Notes: generated from the sequence alone by a model not told the origin. A stretch of DNA of 64,000 nucleotides from Lichenibacterium ramalinae (GCF_004137085.1 NZ_QYBC01000018.1:83913-147912), one strand, 5' to 3'. Shown: positions 7,820 through 16,849, counted from the stretch's first letter. Program-made: numbers and translations.

Positions 7820-8698
7820 TCACGCCGCCTCGCGTAGCCCCGCGCCGCTCGGCAGCAGGCTGGCCCTGACGATGTCGCAGAGGGCGGCGGCATTGTCGGA
7901 GCGGCCGGCGGGCGCGCGGAGCAGGCCGAGCCGGACGGCTGGAAGGTTCGGCAGGCCCGATTCCGGCCCCAGCAGCCGCTGCGTGGCGGAATCCACCACG
8001 ACAGCGGGCAGCACCGTCACGGCCTGTCCGCTGCGCACGACGGGCGCGATGGCGGCGTAATTGGTCGACATCAGGAACATGCGCGACGCGATGCCGGCCT
8101 GGCCCAGCGCTTCCACCGCCACCTGCCGCCAGGCGCAGCTCGGCGTCGACAGCGCCAGCGGCAGCGGCCGCTGCTCCTCGACGGCGCCGGCCCGAAGCCC
8201 CGCCACCCAGCACAGCGGCTCCTCGCGCAGGATCTCGACGCCGTGGATCTCGTCGCAATCCGTCACGATGCCGACGTCGATCTCGCCGTTGCGCACCCGC
8301 TCGGCGACCTCGGTGCTGGGGTGGCACAGGACCGACATCTCGACCTGCGGGTGGCGGCTGGTGAACCGCCCCACGATGTCGGGCAGGAAGAGTTCGGCAT
8401 AGTCGTCCGGGATGCCGAGGACGACACGCCCGCTCAGCCCCGTGGCGGTCAGGTCGGCGAGGGCGGCGGCCTCCACCTGCAGCATGCGCCGGGCATGTTC
8501 GACGAGGCGCTCGCCGTCGGCGGACAGGCGGGTGCCGCGGCCGTGCTTGACGAAGAGCGGCCGGTCGAGCCGCTCCTCCAAGCGCCGCACGTGCATCGAG
8601 ACGGCGCTCTGCGTCTTGTTCACCCGGTCGGCCGCGCGCGTGAAGCTGCCGGTGTCGACGATGGCCAGGAAGGAGCGGAGCTGATCGGTGTCGAGCAT
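7820..8698 (-). CDS. LysR-family transcriptional regulator
   Basis: A 292-residue LysR regulator. The N-terminal winged HTH covers about residues 1-60 (LDTDQLRSFLAIVDTGSFTR, then NKTQSAVSMHVRRLEERL) and a periplasmic-binding-protein-like effector domain follows (VVLGIPDDYAELFLPDIVGR). ATG 8698 is preferred, with GGGA seven bases upstream; a TTG at 8710 would add four residues. It is divergent from the DUF1127 gene, and a 21-base imperfect inverted repeat lies between them, so it probably controls itself and that gene. The effector is unknown. Confidence 0.88.
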   Translation of the reverse strand: MLDTDQLRSFLAIVDTGSFTRAADRVNKTQSAVSMHVRRLEERLDRPLFVKHGRGTRLSADGERLVEHARRMLQVEAAALADLTATGLSGRVVLGIPDDYAELFLPDIVGRFTSRHPQVEMSVLCHPSTEVAERVRNGEIDVGIVTDCDEIHGVEILREEPLCWVAGLRAGAVEEQRPLPLALSTPSCAWRQVAVEALGQAGIASRMFLMSTNYAAIAPVVRSGQAVTVLPAVVVDSATQRLLGPESGLPNLPAVRLGLLRAPAGRSDNAAALCDIVRASLLPSGAGLREAA

Positions 8699-8720
8699 GA
8701 TCGATCCCAAAACGCGATCG

Positions 8721-8741
8721 AACGCATGAAAAGCATTCGTT
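8721..8741. promoter_or_regulatory. Imperfect inverted repeat, candidate LysR operator
   Basis: AACGCATG, five bases, CATTCGTT: the right arm is the reverse complement of the left with one mismatch in eight. It lies 22 bases upstream of the lysR ATG and 75 bases upstream of the DUF1127 ATG, where a LysR-type regulator usually binds. That it is an operator is inferred from position and symmetry only. Confidence 0.4.
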
Positions 8742-8815
8742 GGACCTATGAGTGCTCCCGGCCCAGTCTCCCGTCAAGGGCGACCGCCGCGGTCGCCCGC
8801 ATCGAGGGTCCCGCC

Positions 8816-9100
8816 ATGCTGCTGATGATCCACAAGCCCCGCGCCACCACCGCCGAGCGTGCCCTGGCCGGCCTGTCCCGTGCAGCCTCCGCGCTGTTGG
8901 CGGGGATCGATGCCGTCGTGATGTGGCCGTTCCGGGCGGCCGAGAACCGCCGCGTGATCGAGACGCTCGGCGCCATGAGCGACCACGACCTGCGCGACAT
9001 TGGCCTGACGCGCCACGACCTGCGCGACTCGCTGGCGCTGCCGCCGACCTCCGACGCCGGCACCTTCCTGGCCGCCCGCCGGAGCGCCCGAAGGCGGTGA
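8816..9100 (+). CDS. DUF1127 domain-containing small protein
   Basis: A 94-residue protein starting at ATG 8816. The second half carries the DUF1127 signature: ENRRVIETLGAMSDHDLRDI followed by GLTRHDLRD, an Arg/Leu-rich helix-turn-helix-like hairpin. The N-terminal part has an amphipathic stretch (ALAGLSRAASALLAGIDAVV). In alphaproteobacteria small DUF1127 proteins affect RNA turnover and phosphate or carbon metabolism, and many are stress-induced; the role of this one is not determined. It is divergent from the LysR gene, which is the obvious candidate regulator. The reading frame continues upstream to 8243 but overlaps the lysR gene antisense, so the longer version is rejected. Confidence 0.85.
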   Translation: MLLMIHKPRATTAERALAGLSRAASALLAGIDAVVMWPFRAAENRRVIETLGAMSDHDLRDIGLTRHDLRDSLALPPTSDAGTFLAARRSARRR

Positions 9101-9179
9101 AGGACTTTGCTTAACGGCATGCAATTTGCGAGCTTCGGGGCGTCGGCCGCATCGGCGGCGTCCCCCGGAGCTCCCCGTC

Positions 9180-9863
9180 TTGCTCGTACTCTTCGGTATC
9201 CCGATCCTGGTGATCGGTTTCGTGATCGGCTTGAACCCGCTGCTCGTCGTCGCCATCGCCGGCACGGCGACGGGGCTGCTCGCGGGGCTCGACCCGCTCG
9301 CGATCCTGTCGGCCTTCGGCAAGGCCTTCGTGCAGAACCGCTACATCGGCATCGTGTGGCTCGTCGTGCCGGTGATCGGCCTGCTCGAGCGCTGCGGCCT
9401 GCGTGAACGGGCCCAGATCCTGATCGCGCGCGTCCACGCCGCCACCACGGGCCGCGTTCTGCTCATCTACCTCGTGATCCGCCAGCTTTCGGCGGCGCTG
9501 GGCCTCACCTCGCTCGGCGGCCACGCCCAGATGGTGCGGCCCCTCATCGCCCCCATGGCCGAGGGCGCCGAGGAGCGCCACGGCCCGCTGACGGACGACA
9601 CCCGCGCCCTCATCCGCGCCCATGCGGCGGCGGTCGACAACATCGGGGTGTTCTTCGGCGAGGACGTGTTCATCGCCATCGGCTCCATCCTGCTCATCAA
9701 GGCCTTCCTGGGGGACAACGGCATCCAGGTGCAGCCCCTCGACCTCGCCGTCTGGGCCATCCCCACCGCGGTCCTGGCCTTCGCCGTCCACGGCACGCGG
9801 CTCTACCTGCTCGACCGGCGCCTCGCCCGCGCCCGCGGCACGGCGCCCGGGATGTCGGCATGA
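9180..9863 (+). CDS. DUF969 family integral membrane protein
   Basis: A 227-residue polytopic membrane protein of the DUF969 family: PILVIGFVIGLNPLLVVAIA is the first helix, and the family-typical AAVDNIGVFFGEDVFIAIGS follows later. I choose TTG 9180 as start because GGAG (9167-9170) lies nine bases upstream and the protein then begins at the usual distance from the first helix; an upstream TTG at 9126 would add an Arg-rich leader unlike relatives. DUF969 and DUF979 proteins always travel together and are thought to form a two-subunit permease, probably for an organic acid or peptide-derived compound. Its stop overlaps the DUF979 start (ATGA). Confidence 0.85.
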   Translation: MLVLFGIPILVIGFVIGLNPLLVVAIAGTATGLLAGLDPLAILSAFGKAFVQNRYIGIVWLVVPVIGLLERCGLRERAQILIARVHAATTGRVLLIYLVIRQLSAALGLTSLGGHAQMVRPLIAPMAEGAEERHGPLTDDTRALIRAHAAAVDNIGVFFGEDVFIAIGSILLIKAFLGDNGIQVQPLDLAVWAIPTAVLAFAVHGTRLYLLDRRLARARGTAPGMSA

Positions 9864-10819
9864 TCGGGCTCGACGCCGTCTATATCCTCGCCGGGCTGAT
9901 GTTCGGCGCCTTCGCGCTCCAGCATGCGCTCGACGCCGCGGCGCCGCGGCGCTGGGCCAACACGGCCTTCTGGGGCGCCTATGCGGCGACCTTCCTGTTC
10001 GGCTCGGCCCTGCCCGATGCCGTGAGCGGGCTGCTGGTGCTCCTCATGGTGGTGCTGGCGGGCCTCGGGCGGATCGGCGGCGCCAGGGCCACGGCCGGCA
10101 CGCCCGAGGAGCGGCGGGCGGGGGCGCTGCGCTTCGGCGACCGGCTCTTCGTGCCGGCCCTGGTCATCCCGGCGGTGGCGCTGCTCGGCACGCTGTTCCT
10201 GAAGGACGCGACGCTCGGCGGCCGTCCCCTCATCGACCCCAAGCAGGTGACACTGGTGTCGCTGGGCCTCGGCGTCATCGCGGCGCTCGCCGTCGCCTAT
10301 GCGCTGCTGCGCCCGCGCCTCGCCGCGCCGCTGACGGAGGGGCGACGGCTCATCGACGCCGTGGGCTGGGCCGCGGTGCTGCCGCAGCTGCTCGCCGCGC
10401 TCGGGGCGCTCTTCCTCGTGGCCGGCGTCGGCAAGGCGGTGGCGGAGGTCGTCACCCATGCCATCCCGCTCGACAACCGCTTCGTGCTGGTCGCCGCCTA
10501 TACGGTCGGCATGGCGCTGTTCACGGTGGTGATGGGCAACGCCTTCGCGGCCTTCCCGGTGATGACGGCCGGCATCGGCCTGCCGCTCATCGTCAACGTC
10601 ATGCATGGCGACCCGATCGTGATGTCGGCCATCGGCATGCTGTCGGGCTTCTGCGGCACGCTGATGACCCCCATGGCGGCCAATTTCAACATCGTGCCGG
10701 CGGCCCTCCTGGAACTGCCGGACCGGAACGGCGTCATCAAGGTGCAGATCCCCACCGGGCTGATCCTGCTCGGCTGCAACACGCTGCTGATGTATTGGCT
10801 GGTGTTCAGGGGAGCGTGA
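9860..10819 (+). CDS. DUF979 family integral membrane protein
   Basis: A 319-residue protein with about nine hydrophobic segments. It has the DUF979 end signature: TPMAANFNIVPAALLELPDR followed by NGVIKVQIPTGLILL. It is the obligate partner of DUF969; the four-base ATGA overlap with that gene implies coupled translation in fixed ratio. The pair resembles a split ion-transporter-superfamily permease; substrate unknown. In other genomes the pair is often next to peptide or oxoproline metabolism genes. Here the next gene encodes a DUF2891 protein. Confidence 0.85.
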   Translation: MIGLDAVYILAGLMFGAFALQHALDAAAPRRWANTAFWGAYAATFLFGSALPDAVSGLLVLLMVVLAGLGRIGGARATAGTPEERRAGALRFGDRLFVPALVIPAVALLGTLFLKDATLGGRPLIDPKQVTLVSLGLGVIAALAVAYALLRPRLAAPLTEGRRLIDAVGWAAVLPQLLAALGALFLVAGVGKAVAEVVTHAIPLDNRFVLVAAYTVGMALFTVVMGNAFAAFPVMTAGIGLPLIVNVMHGDPIVMSAIGMLSGFCGTLMTPMAANFNIVPAALLELPDRNGVIKVQIPTGLILLGCNTLLMYWLVFRGA

Positions 10820-10824
10820 GCGCG

Positions 10825-11835
10825 ATGCGACAGGTCCTCACGGAAACCCGGGCGGCGGACTTCGCCCGGATCGCCCTCGGGCACGTGGAGCGCGAGTTCC
10901 CCAACAAGCTTGACCACGTGCTCGACGGGCCGGGCGACGCCCGGACACCCTCCGAGCTGCACCCGGTCTTCTACGGGTCCTTCGACTGGCACAGCTGCGT
11001 CCACGGCTATTGGATGCTGGCGCGCCTGCTCGCCCGCTTCCCCGGCATGGCGCCGGCCGGTGAGATCCGGGCCCTGTTCGACCGGCAGTTCACGGCGCCC
11101 AAGCTCGCCGCCGAACTGGCCTATCTCGACCGGCCCACCTCCCGCGGCTTCGAGCGACCCTACGGCTGGGCCTGGCTGCTCAAGCTCGCGGCGGAACTGC
11201 GGCGGCTCGACGACGCGCGGGACGGCGGCTGGGGCGTGGCCGTGGCGCCGCTGGCCGAAGCCTTCGCCGACCGGTTCCTGGCCTTCCTGCCCAAGGCCAC
11301 CTACCCGATCCGCACCGGCACCCATTCCAGCTTCGCCTTCGCCCTGGCGCTGGCGCGCGACTATGCGGTGGCGACCGGGGACGACGAATTCCTGGGGCTG
11401 CTGTGGCAGAAGGCCGTCGACTGGTACGGCAACGACCGCGACTGCCAGGCCTGGGAGCCGGACGGCGACGCCTTCCTGTCGCCGGCGCTGATGGAGGCCG
11501 AGTGCATGCGGCGCCTGCTCCCCGAGGGGCAGTGGCGGCCCTGGTTCGACGCATTCCTGCCGGGGATCACCGCGCGCCGGCCCGAGACTCTGTTCCGCCC
11601 CGCCGCCGTCAGCGACCGGTCGGACGGCAAGATCGCCCACCTCGACGGGCTGAACGTCAGCCGCGCCTGGTGCTGGCGCGGCCTCGCCTCCGGCCTGCCC
11701 GAGGGCGACCCGCGTCGGGCCGTCATGGAGGAGGCCGCCGACACCCATCTCGCGGCGGCGCTCGGCGAGGTCGCGGGCGACTACATGGGCGAGCATTGGC
11801 TGGCGAGCTTCGCCGTGCTGGCGCTGGATGGCTGA
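10825..11835 (+). CDS. DUF2891 domain-containing protein
   Basis: A 336-residue soluble protein. Its helical-toroid-like sequence with HPVFYGSFDWHSCVHGYWML (about 48-67), THSSFAFALALAR and YMGEHWLASFAVLAL matches DUF2891. The paired Trp/His motifs and the alpha/alpha-barrel look recall glycosidase- or lyase-type enzymes, but no activity is known to me. ATG 10825 is chosen because GGGGAG ends ten bases upstream; a GTG at 10816 overlapping the DUF979 stop is too close to that site. It is third in the DUF969-DUF979 operon and presumably processes whatever the permease moves. Confidence 0.82.
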   Translation: MRQVLTETRAADFARIALGHVEREFPNKLDHVLDGPGDARTPSELHPVFYGSFDWHSCVHGYWMLARLLARFPGMAPAGEIRALFDRQFTAPKLAAELAYLDRPTSRGFERPYGWAWLLKLAAELRRLDDARDGGWGVAVAPLAEAFADRFLAFLPKATYPIRTGTHSSFAFALALARDYAVATGDDEFLGLLWQKAVDWYGNDRDCQAWEPDGDAFLSPALMEAECMRRLLPEGQWRPWFDAFLPGITARRPETLFRPAAVSDRSDGKIAHLDGLNVSRAWCWRGLASGLPEGDPRRAVMEEAADTHLAAALGEVAGDYMGEHWLASFAVLALDG

Positions 11836-11838
11836 CGG

Positions 11839-11867
11839 GCCGAGGCGCGCCGTCGCCGGACCTCGGC
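11839..11867. terminator. Hairpin between convergent genes (possible bidirectional terminator)
   Basis: GCCGAGG (11839-11845) and CCTCGGC (11861-11867) form a perfect 7-bp stem in the 44 bases separating the DUF2891 stop from the end of the AMP nucleosidase gene. There is no T-run, so termination is only suggested by position. Confidence 0.35.
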
Positions 11868-11879
11868 GACCCCGCGGCC

Positions 11880-13376
11880 TCAGCGGAACGGCGGCTCGTC
11901 GAAGGCGCGGAGCTTGCGGGAATGCAGGCCCGCACGGTCGCCGCGCAGGTGGTCGAGGGTGGACAGGCCGATGAGCAGGTGCTCGCCGACGGCGCGCTCG
12001 TAGAAGGCGTTGGCGGCGCCCGGCAGCTTGATCTCGCCGTGCAACGGCTTGTCCGACACGCAGAGCAGCGTGCCGTAGGGCACGCGCAGCCGGTAGCCCT
12101 GGGCCGCCACGGTGCCGCTCTCCATGTCGACCGCGATGGAGCGCGACAGGTTGATGCGCCGCCGCTCCTGCGAAAAGCGCAGCTCCCAATTGCGGTCGTC
12201 GTAGGTCACGACCGTGCCGGTGCGCAGGCGGCTCTTCAGCGCGTCCGGTGCCTCGCCCGTCACGGCGGCGGCGGCGGCCTGGAGGGCGAGCTGCACCTCG
12301 GCCAGGGCCGGCACCGGCACGTCCGGCGGCACGAGCTCGTCGAGGATCCGGTCGCGCCGCATGTAGCCGTGGGCCAGCACGTAGTCGCCGATGGTCTGGG
12401 ACTGCCGCAGCCCGCCGCAATGGCCCACCATCAGCCAGCAATGGGGGCGCAGCACCGCGAGGTGGTCGGTGATGTTCTTGGCGTTGGAGGGGCCGACGCC
12501 GATGTTGACCAGCGTCGTCCCGGCCGGTGCCCCGGCGGCGTCGCGCCCGACGAGGTGGTAGGCGGGCATCTGCGAGCGGTGCCAGGGCGAGGCGGCGATG
12601 ACGGCGGCGGGGTCGGCCCCGGCCGCGTCGCCCCGCTCGACGATGACACCGCCCGGCATCACCAGGCGCTCGTAGCCGCCGTCGCCCCGGGCCAGGGCTT
12701 CGAGCCCGACGCGCACGAACTGGTCGACGTAGCGGTGGTAGTTGGTCAGCAGGATCCAGGGCTGGATGTTGCGCCAGTCCGAGCCCGTGTAATGCACGAG
12801 GCGGCGCAGCGAGAAGTCGATCCGAACGGCATCGAACAGCGCCAGCGGCCGGGCGCCGTCCTGCTCCTCCGGCGCCCAGAGCCCGTCGGCGATCTCGTCG
12901 CCGACGGCCGACAGCAGCGGCACGGGGAAGTGGCGGGCGAGGTCCGCCGGCGTGGCGCCCGAGCGCGCGAGGTCGGCGCCGGGTTCGACCACGTAGGGGT
13001 AGGGGATCTCCTGGGCGCTCGACCCGACCTCGATGGCGACGCCGTAGTCGCGCACCAGCGGGCGGAGCTGCTCGAGGAGGTAGGGCCGGAAGTAGTCGGG
13101 CTGGGTGATGGTGGTGGTGTAGGTGCCGGGCCCCTGCAGCTTGGCGGTGGCGCGCTTGATGCGCGGCACGGGGCCGTCCGGCGCGTAGGTGATGCGCAGT
13201 TCGGGATAACGGAACTGCATGCGCGTGCCCATGTCGGGCGCGACCCCCTCGTCGAGGAAGCGCCCGAGCGCCGTCCGCAGCGCCTCGGTGGCGCCGGCGT
13301 GGAGTTCGCCGAGGCGGTCCACGGCGGCCTCGGGCGACGCCATGGTCTCGGACGGGCGGAGTTCTTCGGTCTGCAC
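11880..13376 (-). CDS. amn: AMP nucleosidase
   Basis: A 498-residue protein close in length to E. coli Amn (484). It hydrolyses AMP to adenine and ribose 5-phosphate in the cytosol. The N-terminal regulatory domain contains RYPELRITYAPDGPVPRIKR, and the C-terminal phosphorylase-like domain has TTLVNIGVGPSNAKNITDHL, then MVGHCGGLRQSQTIGDYVLA and VDMESGTVAAQGYR. The Glu and Asp in the last two motifs are those expected for base binding and catalysis. GTG 13376 is chosen because AGGAG lies five bases upstream; the frame continues upstream, but into low-quality Arg-rich sequence. The next gene on the same strand, Ppx/GppA, starts its own unit 1.6 kb upstream. Confidence 0.93.
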   Translation of the reverse strand: MQTEELRPSETMASPEAAVDRLGELHAGATEALRTALGRFLDEGVAPDMGTRMQFRYPELRITYAPDGPVPRIKRATAKLQGPGTYTTTITQPDYFRPYLLEQLRPLVRDYGVAIEVGSSAQEIPYPYVVEPGADLARSGATPADLARHFPVPLLSAVGDEIADGLWAPEEQDGARPLALFDAVRIDFSLRRLVHYTGSDWRNIQPWILLTNYHRYVDQFVRVGLEALARGDGGYERLVMPGGVIVERGDAAGADPAAVIAASPWHRSQMPAYHLVGRDAAGAPAGTTLVNIGVGPSNAKNITDHLAVLRPHCWLMVGHCGGLRQSQTIGDYVLAHGYMRRDRILDELVPPDVPVPALAEVQLALQAAAAAVTGEAPDALKSRLRTGTVVTYDDRNWELRFSQERRRINLSRSIAVDMESGTVAAQGYRLRVPYGTLLCVSDKPLHGEIKLPGAANAFYERAVGEHLLIGLSTLDHLRGDRAGLHSRKLRAFDEPPFR

Positions 13377-13485
13377 GGTGTCTCCTGGCTCGGCGCCGCA
13401 CCCGACCTTGGCACCGCGGGCGCCGAAGCGCAAAGCCGGGGATGCGGTGCAGCCGCGACCCGCCCCCCGCATCCGGGGGCCGCCG

Positions 13486-15042
13486 TCACACCTCCACGAC
13501 CTCGCTGCGCTTGACGCCGACCGCGACCGCCAGGGCGGCGAGCCGGTCAGCCACGACCTCGCTGTCGGGCACGCGGGCGGCCCGGCCGACCTCCAGGGTC
13601 AGCCGGTCGGTGCCGACCCGCAGCCGCGAGCCCTCCAGCACGTCCGGCACGCCGGCCGAGAAGCGATAGGCCAGCGTCAGCGCCCGCCCGAGGATCATGG
13701 CGCGCCGCCTGACGGCGCGGGACAGGAGCTCGACGGCGGGCGACAGGGCAGGGTCGTCGGGCTTGCCGTTGTAGCGGGCGTGGATGGCGGCCGCCACGAA
13801 GGCCCGCTCGGGATGCTCGATGCCGATGAAGGGGAACTGCAGCAGCCGCCGGAACATCTCGCCGGCCCGGAGGTCGGGGTGGTCGCGCCAGCCCATGTCG
13901 GACAGCGCGCAGGCGGCGACCCGGAGCCGCGTCTCGGCCCGGGATTCGCCCGGGAACAGCCCGGCCGTCCAGGGCACCAGGCTGGCGGCGAAGCGCGGCA
14001 CGCGCGCGGCCGGCAGGCCGATCAGCGCCGCGCCCTCGATCAGCGGGTCGCGGTAGCGCTCGGCTTCGGGGAGCTGCGCGTAGAGCCAGCCCTCGCGCAG
14101 GCCCAGCGCTGAGAACACCACCCGCTCGGGCGCGAGCCGCTTCAGCGTGCGGTCCAGCACCAGGGCGGCGGCCGGCAGGGTGCGGGCGCGGCGGGCCGGC
14201 ACGCCGGCGAGGGCGGGCGACGGCTTGCCGTTCGGCGCCGGGCGCCACAGCGACCGGGCGAAGCTCCGGATGGCGGCCGTGTCGACCGTGTAGCCGTGCA
14301 CCACCGGCACGGGGGCGGCGGTCGCCGCCATGTGGGCCTTCGCCAGCGCCCGCCAGCCGCCGCCCACCGGGTAGAACACCGGCCGGGTCAGGGCCGGCGG
14401 CAGGCCCTCGGCCAGCAGCGCGTCGACGGCGCGTTTGGCCGCCTCCGGCCCCTTCCCCAGCAGGGCCTCCACCGGCAGGGCGCCGAGCGGCAGGCTGACC
14501 CAGCGCTCGCCCACCGTGTCGTCGAGCGCTTCCGCCACTTCGAGGCTGCCCCCGCCCATGTCGCCGACGAGACCCACGGGGCGGAAGAAGCCCGAGATGA
14601 CGCCGAGCGCCGCGTGGCGCGCCTCCTCGGCGCCGCTAAGGATGCGGATCTCGAGCCCGGTCTCGGCCGTGATGGCGTGGCGCAGCGCGTCCCCGTTGCT
14701 GGCCCGCCGCATGGCTTCGGTGGCGGTGGCGTCGATGCGCCGGACCCCCATGGCGTCGGCGATGGCGCGGAAGCGCCGCACGGCCTCGACGGTGCGGCGG
14801 AAGTTGTCCGGGTGGATAACGCCGGTCTGGGCGAGGCCCTCGCCGAGCCGGCACAGGCTCTTCTCGTTGAAGCGGGGCAGGGGCGCCCGGCCCATCCGCT
14901 CGTAGACGACGAGCCGCACCGAATTCGAGCCGATGTCGACGATGGCGTAGGGTCCGCCATCGGCACCCGCGACGCGCGCGGCGTCGAGGTCGAGCGGCCG
15001 CGCGACCCCCTCGCCTCCGCTTCCCGATTCCGCCGAGTCCAC
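13486..15042 (-). CDS. ppx: Ppx/GppA family exopolyphosphatase
   Basis: A 518-residue member of the ASKHA-fold Ppx/GppA family, which hydrolyses polyphosphate or pppGpp. Phosphate-binding loops are visible in YAIVDIGSNSVRLVVYERMG (phosphate-1) and LVGDMGGGSLEVAEA (phosphate-2). ATEAMRRASNGD and LPLGALPVEALL are also typical. The C-terminal half contains an HD-like helical region (AACALSDMGWRDHPDLRAGE). GTG 15042 has GGGAGG just upstream and is preferred over an ATG at about 15075. It is divergent from the short-chain dehydrogenase gene (15227). The family call is firm; polyphosphate versus pppGpp preference is not decidable here. Confidence 0.9.
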   Translation of the reverse strand: MDSAESGSGGEGVARPLDLDAARVAGADGGPYAIVDIGSNSVRLVVYERMGRAPLPRFNEKSLCRLGEGLAQTGVIHPDNFRRTVEAVRRFRAIADAMGVRRIDATATEAMRRASNGDALRHAITAETGLEIRILSGAEEARHAALGVISGFFRPVGLVGDMGGGSLEVAEALDDTVGERWVSLPLGALPVEALLGKGPEAAKRAVDALLAEGLPPALTRPVFYPVGGGWRALAKAHMAATAAPVPVVHGYTVDTAAIRSFARSLWRPAPNGKPSPALAGVPARRARTLPAAALVLDRTLKRLAPERVVFSALGLREGWLYAQLPEAERYRDPLIEGAALIGLPAARVPRFAASLVPWTAGLFPGESRAETRLRVAACALSDMGWRDHPDLRAGEMFRRLLQFPFIGIEHPERAFVAAAIHARYNGKPDDPALSPAVELLSRAVRRRAMILGRALTLAYRFSAGVPDVLEGSRLRVGTDRLTLEVGRAARVPDSEVVADRLAALAVAVGVKRSEVVEV

Positions 15043-15226
15043 GCGCCCCTCCCGTCTCCGCCTCCCGGCAGCAATGCACATCCGGCCCGCGGGATCCACC
15101 GTGCTGGGCCGGGCGTGCCGCCGAGGGTGCGCCATGGCGTCCCGCCCGTCGCCGGGGCGGGATCGCGGCTCCGACGCCTGCGTTGAGAGGTGTCGCACGC
15201 GGGCGGCCGATGGGCGGAGACAGGGC

Positions 15227-16210
15227 ATGGCGAGACCGATCGCGGGCACGACCGTGGTGGTGGTGGGGGCGTCGAGCGGCATCGGCCGGGCGGCGGCGCT
15301 GGCCTTCGCGCAGGCCGGCGCCGACGTCGTCGTGGCGGCCCGGCGCGGCGACCTCCTCGACGAGGTCGTGCGGGGCTGCGAGGCCGCCGGCGCCCGGGCC
15401 CTGGCGGTGCCGACCGACGTCACCGACGCGGGTGCCGTCGCGGCGCTGGCCGACGCGGCCGTCGCGCGGTTCGGCACGGTCGACACCTGGGTCAACGTGG
15501 CCGGGACCGGCGTCTTCGGCCCCTACGAGGCGGCCGATGTCGCGCTCCACCGGCGGACGATCGAGGTCAACCTGATCGGAGCCATGAACGGCGCGGCCGC
15601 GGCGCTGCCGGTGTTCCGCCGGCGCGGCCGCGGCGTGCTGATCTCCACCGTGTCGATGGGCGGCTGGTCGCCGGTGCCCTTCGCGCCCGCCTACACGGCG
15701 AGCAAGTTCGGCCTGCGCGGCTTCAACGCCAGCCTGCGCCAGCAGTTCGAGGCCCACGAGGACATCCACGTCTGCGGCGTGTTCCCCGCCATGGTGGACA
15801 CGCCGGGCCTCCTGCACGTCGCCAACGTGTCGGGCAAGCGCATCGACCCCGGTCCGCTGCTCTACACGCCCGAGGACGTCGCCGCCGCCATCCTGCGCCT
15901 CGCCCGGCACCCGCGCGGCGAGGTGGCGGTGGGCTGGCCGGCCCGCGCCGGGCAGATGGCCTATGCGGTCGCGCCGCGGCTGACCGAACTCGCCGTGGGG
16001 GCCGTGTTCCGTCGCCTCGTCCGCCGCGCCGGCCCGGCGCCGCGCAGCGAGGGGGCGCTGCGGACCCCGGTCGCGGTGGGGCGCGAGGCCAGCGGCGGCG
16101 CGCTCGCCCGCAAGGGCCTGCCGCCCGCCGGCACGCTCAGCGCCGCCGTGCTGGCCGGCGGCCTCGTCGTGGTGGCGGGCGTCGCGTTCGCGGCCCGGCG
16201 GCGGAGCTGA
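15227..16210 (+). CDS. Short-chain dehydrogenase/reductase with C-terminal membrane anchor
   Basis: A 327-residue classical SDR. The NAD(P)-binding GASSGIGRA is at residues 14-22, the NVAG motif appears as VNVAGTG, and the active site comprises STVSMGG (Ser) and YTASKFG (Tyr/Lys). After about residue 250 the protein leaves the SDR fold and ends in a hydrophobic helix (LSAAVLAGGLVVVAGVAFAA) plus an Arg tail, a likely C-terminal anchor to the inner membrane. ATG 15227 follows GGAG at moderate distance. It is followed after 18 bases by the PRC-barrel gene, so the two may be co-transcribed. Substrate unknown. Confidence 0.87.
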   Translation: MARPIAGTTVVVVGASSGIGRAAALAFAQAGADVVVAARRGDLLDEVVRGCEAAGARALAVPTDVTDAGAVAALADAAVARFGTVDTWVNVAGTGVFGPYEAADVALHRRTIEVNLIGAMNGAAAALPVFRRRGRGVLISTVSMGGWSPVPFAPAYTASKFGLRGFNASLRQQFEAHEDIHVCGVFPAMVDTPGLLHVANVSGKRIDPGPLLYTPEDVAAAILRLARHPRGEVAVGWPARAGQMAYAVAPRLTELAVGAVFRRLVRRAGPAPRSEGALRTPVAVGREASGGALARKGLPPAGTLSAAVLAGGLVVVAGVAFAARRRS

Positions 16211-16228
16211 ACCTTGAAGGAGCATCGC

Positions 16229-16849
16229 ATGCGCGCAACCCTGTCGGCGGCCCTGGTGGTCGTCCTGTCGGCCTTAGCGGCCGGTCCCGCCCTGGCCGAC
16301 GACACGGGCTTCATCGCCGGGGGAAGGTCCGACCTGTGGCGGGCCTCGCGCCTCGTCGGCGTCGACGTCTTCGGCCCGGACGACAAGAAGGTCGGCGACG
16401 TGACCGACGTGCTGGTCGACCACGACGGGCGTGTCGCCGCGGTCGTGATCGGCATCGGCGGCGTCCTGGGGCTCGGCCGCAAGGACGTGGCGCTGCCCTA
16501 CGCGGCGCTGCACTTCACCGACGCGCCGCGTCCAAACCTGCGGGCCTCCGCCTCCGGGGCGCCCAACGCCGCCTCCGGCATGCCCACCGAGCCCGGCCTG
16601 ACGGCCGATTCCGCCATCCCGGTCGAGAGCCCGGCTGCGCAGGGCGAGGCGCCCGCCGCGAAGGGCGGCCCCGTCGGGACGACCGCCGGCGTGCCGGGCG
16701 GCGCCGTGACGGGGCAGGCGGCGACGCCCGTCCCGACCGGGCAGGGCGCGGCGTCGGTCGCCCGCACCACGGCCCGGCCCGACCATGCTCGGATCGACCT
16801 CACCTTCGACCAGCTGAAGGCGGCGCCGTCGTTCACCGTCGCACCGTGA
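16229..16849 (+). CDS. Exported PRC-barrel domain protein
   Basis: A 206-residue protein with a clear signal peptide (residues 1-24, ending GPALA before DDTGF). A PRC-barrel-like domain (about 38-95) includes LVGVDVFGPDDKKVGDVTDV and AAVVIGIGGVLGLGRKDVAL. The rest is a Pro/Ala/Gly-rich low-complexity linker and a short conserved end (DLTFDQLKAAPSF). PRC-barrel proteins bind RNA, photosynthetic complexes or other partners; exported versions are common in Hyphomicrobiales, but their role is unclear. ATG 16229 is preferred over TTG 16214 because AAGGAG sits six bases before it. Confidence 0.85.
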   Translation: MRATLSAALVVVLSALAAGPALADDTGFIAGGRSDLWRASRLVGVDVFGPDDKKVGDVTDVLVDHDGRVAAVVIGIGGVLGLGRKDVALPYAALHFTDAPRPNLRASASGAPNAASGMPTEPGLTADSAIPVESPAAQGEAPAAKGGPVGTTAGVPGGAVTGQAATPVPTGQGAASVARTTARPDHARIDLTFDQLKAAPSFTVAP

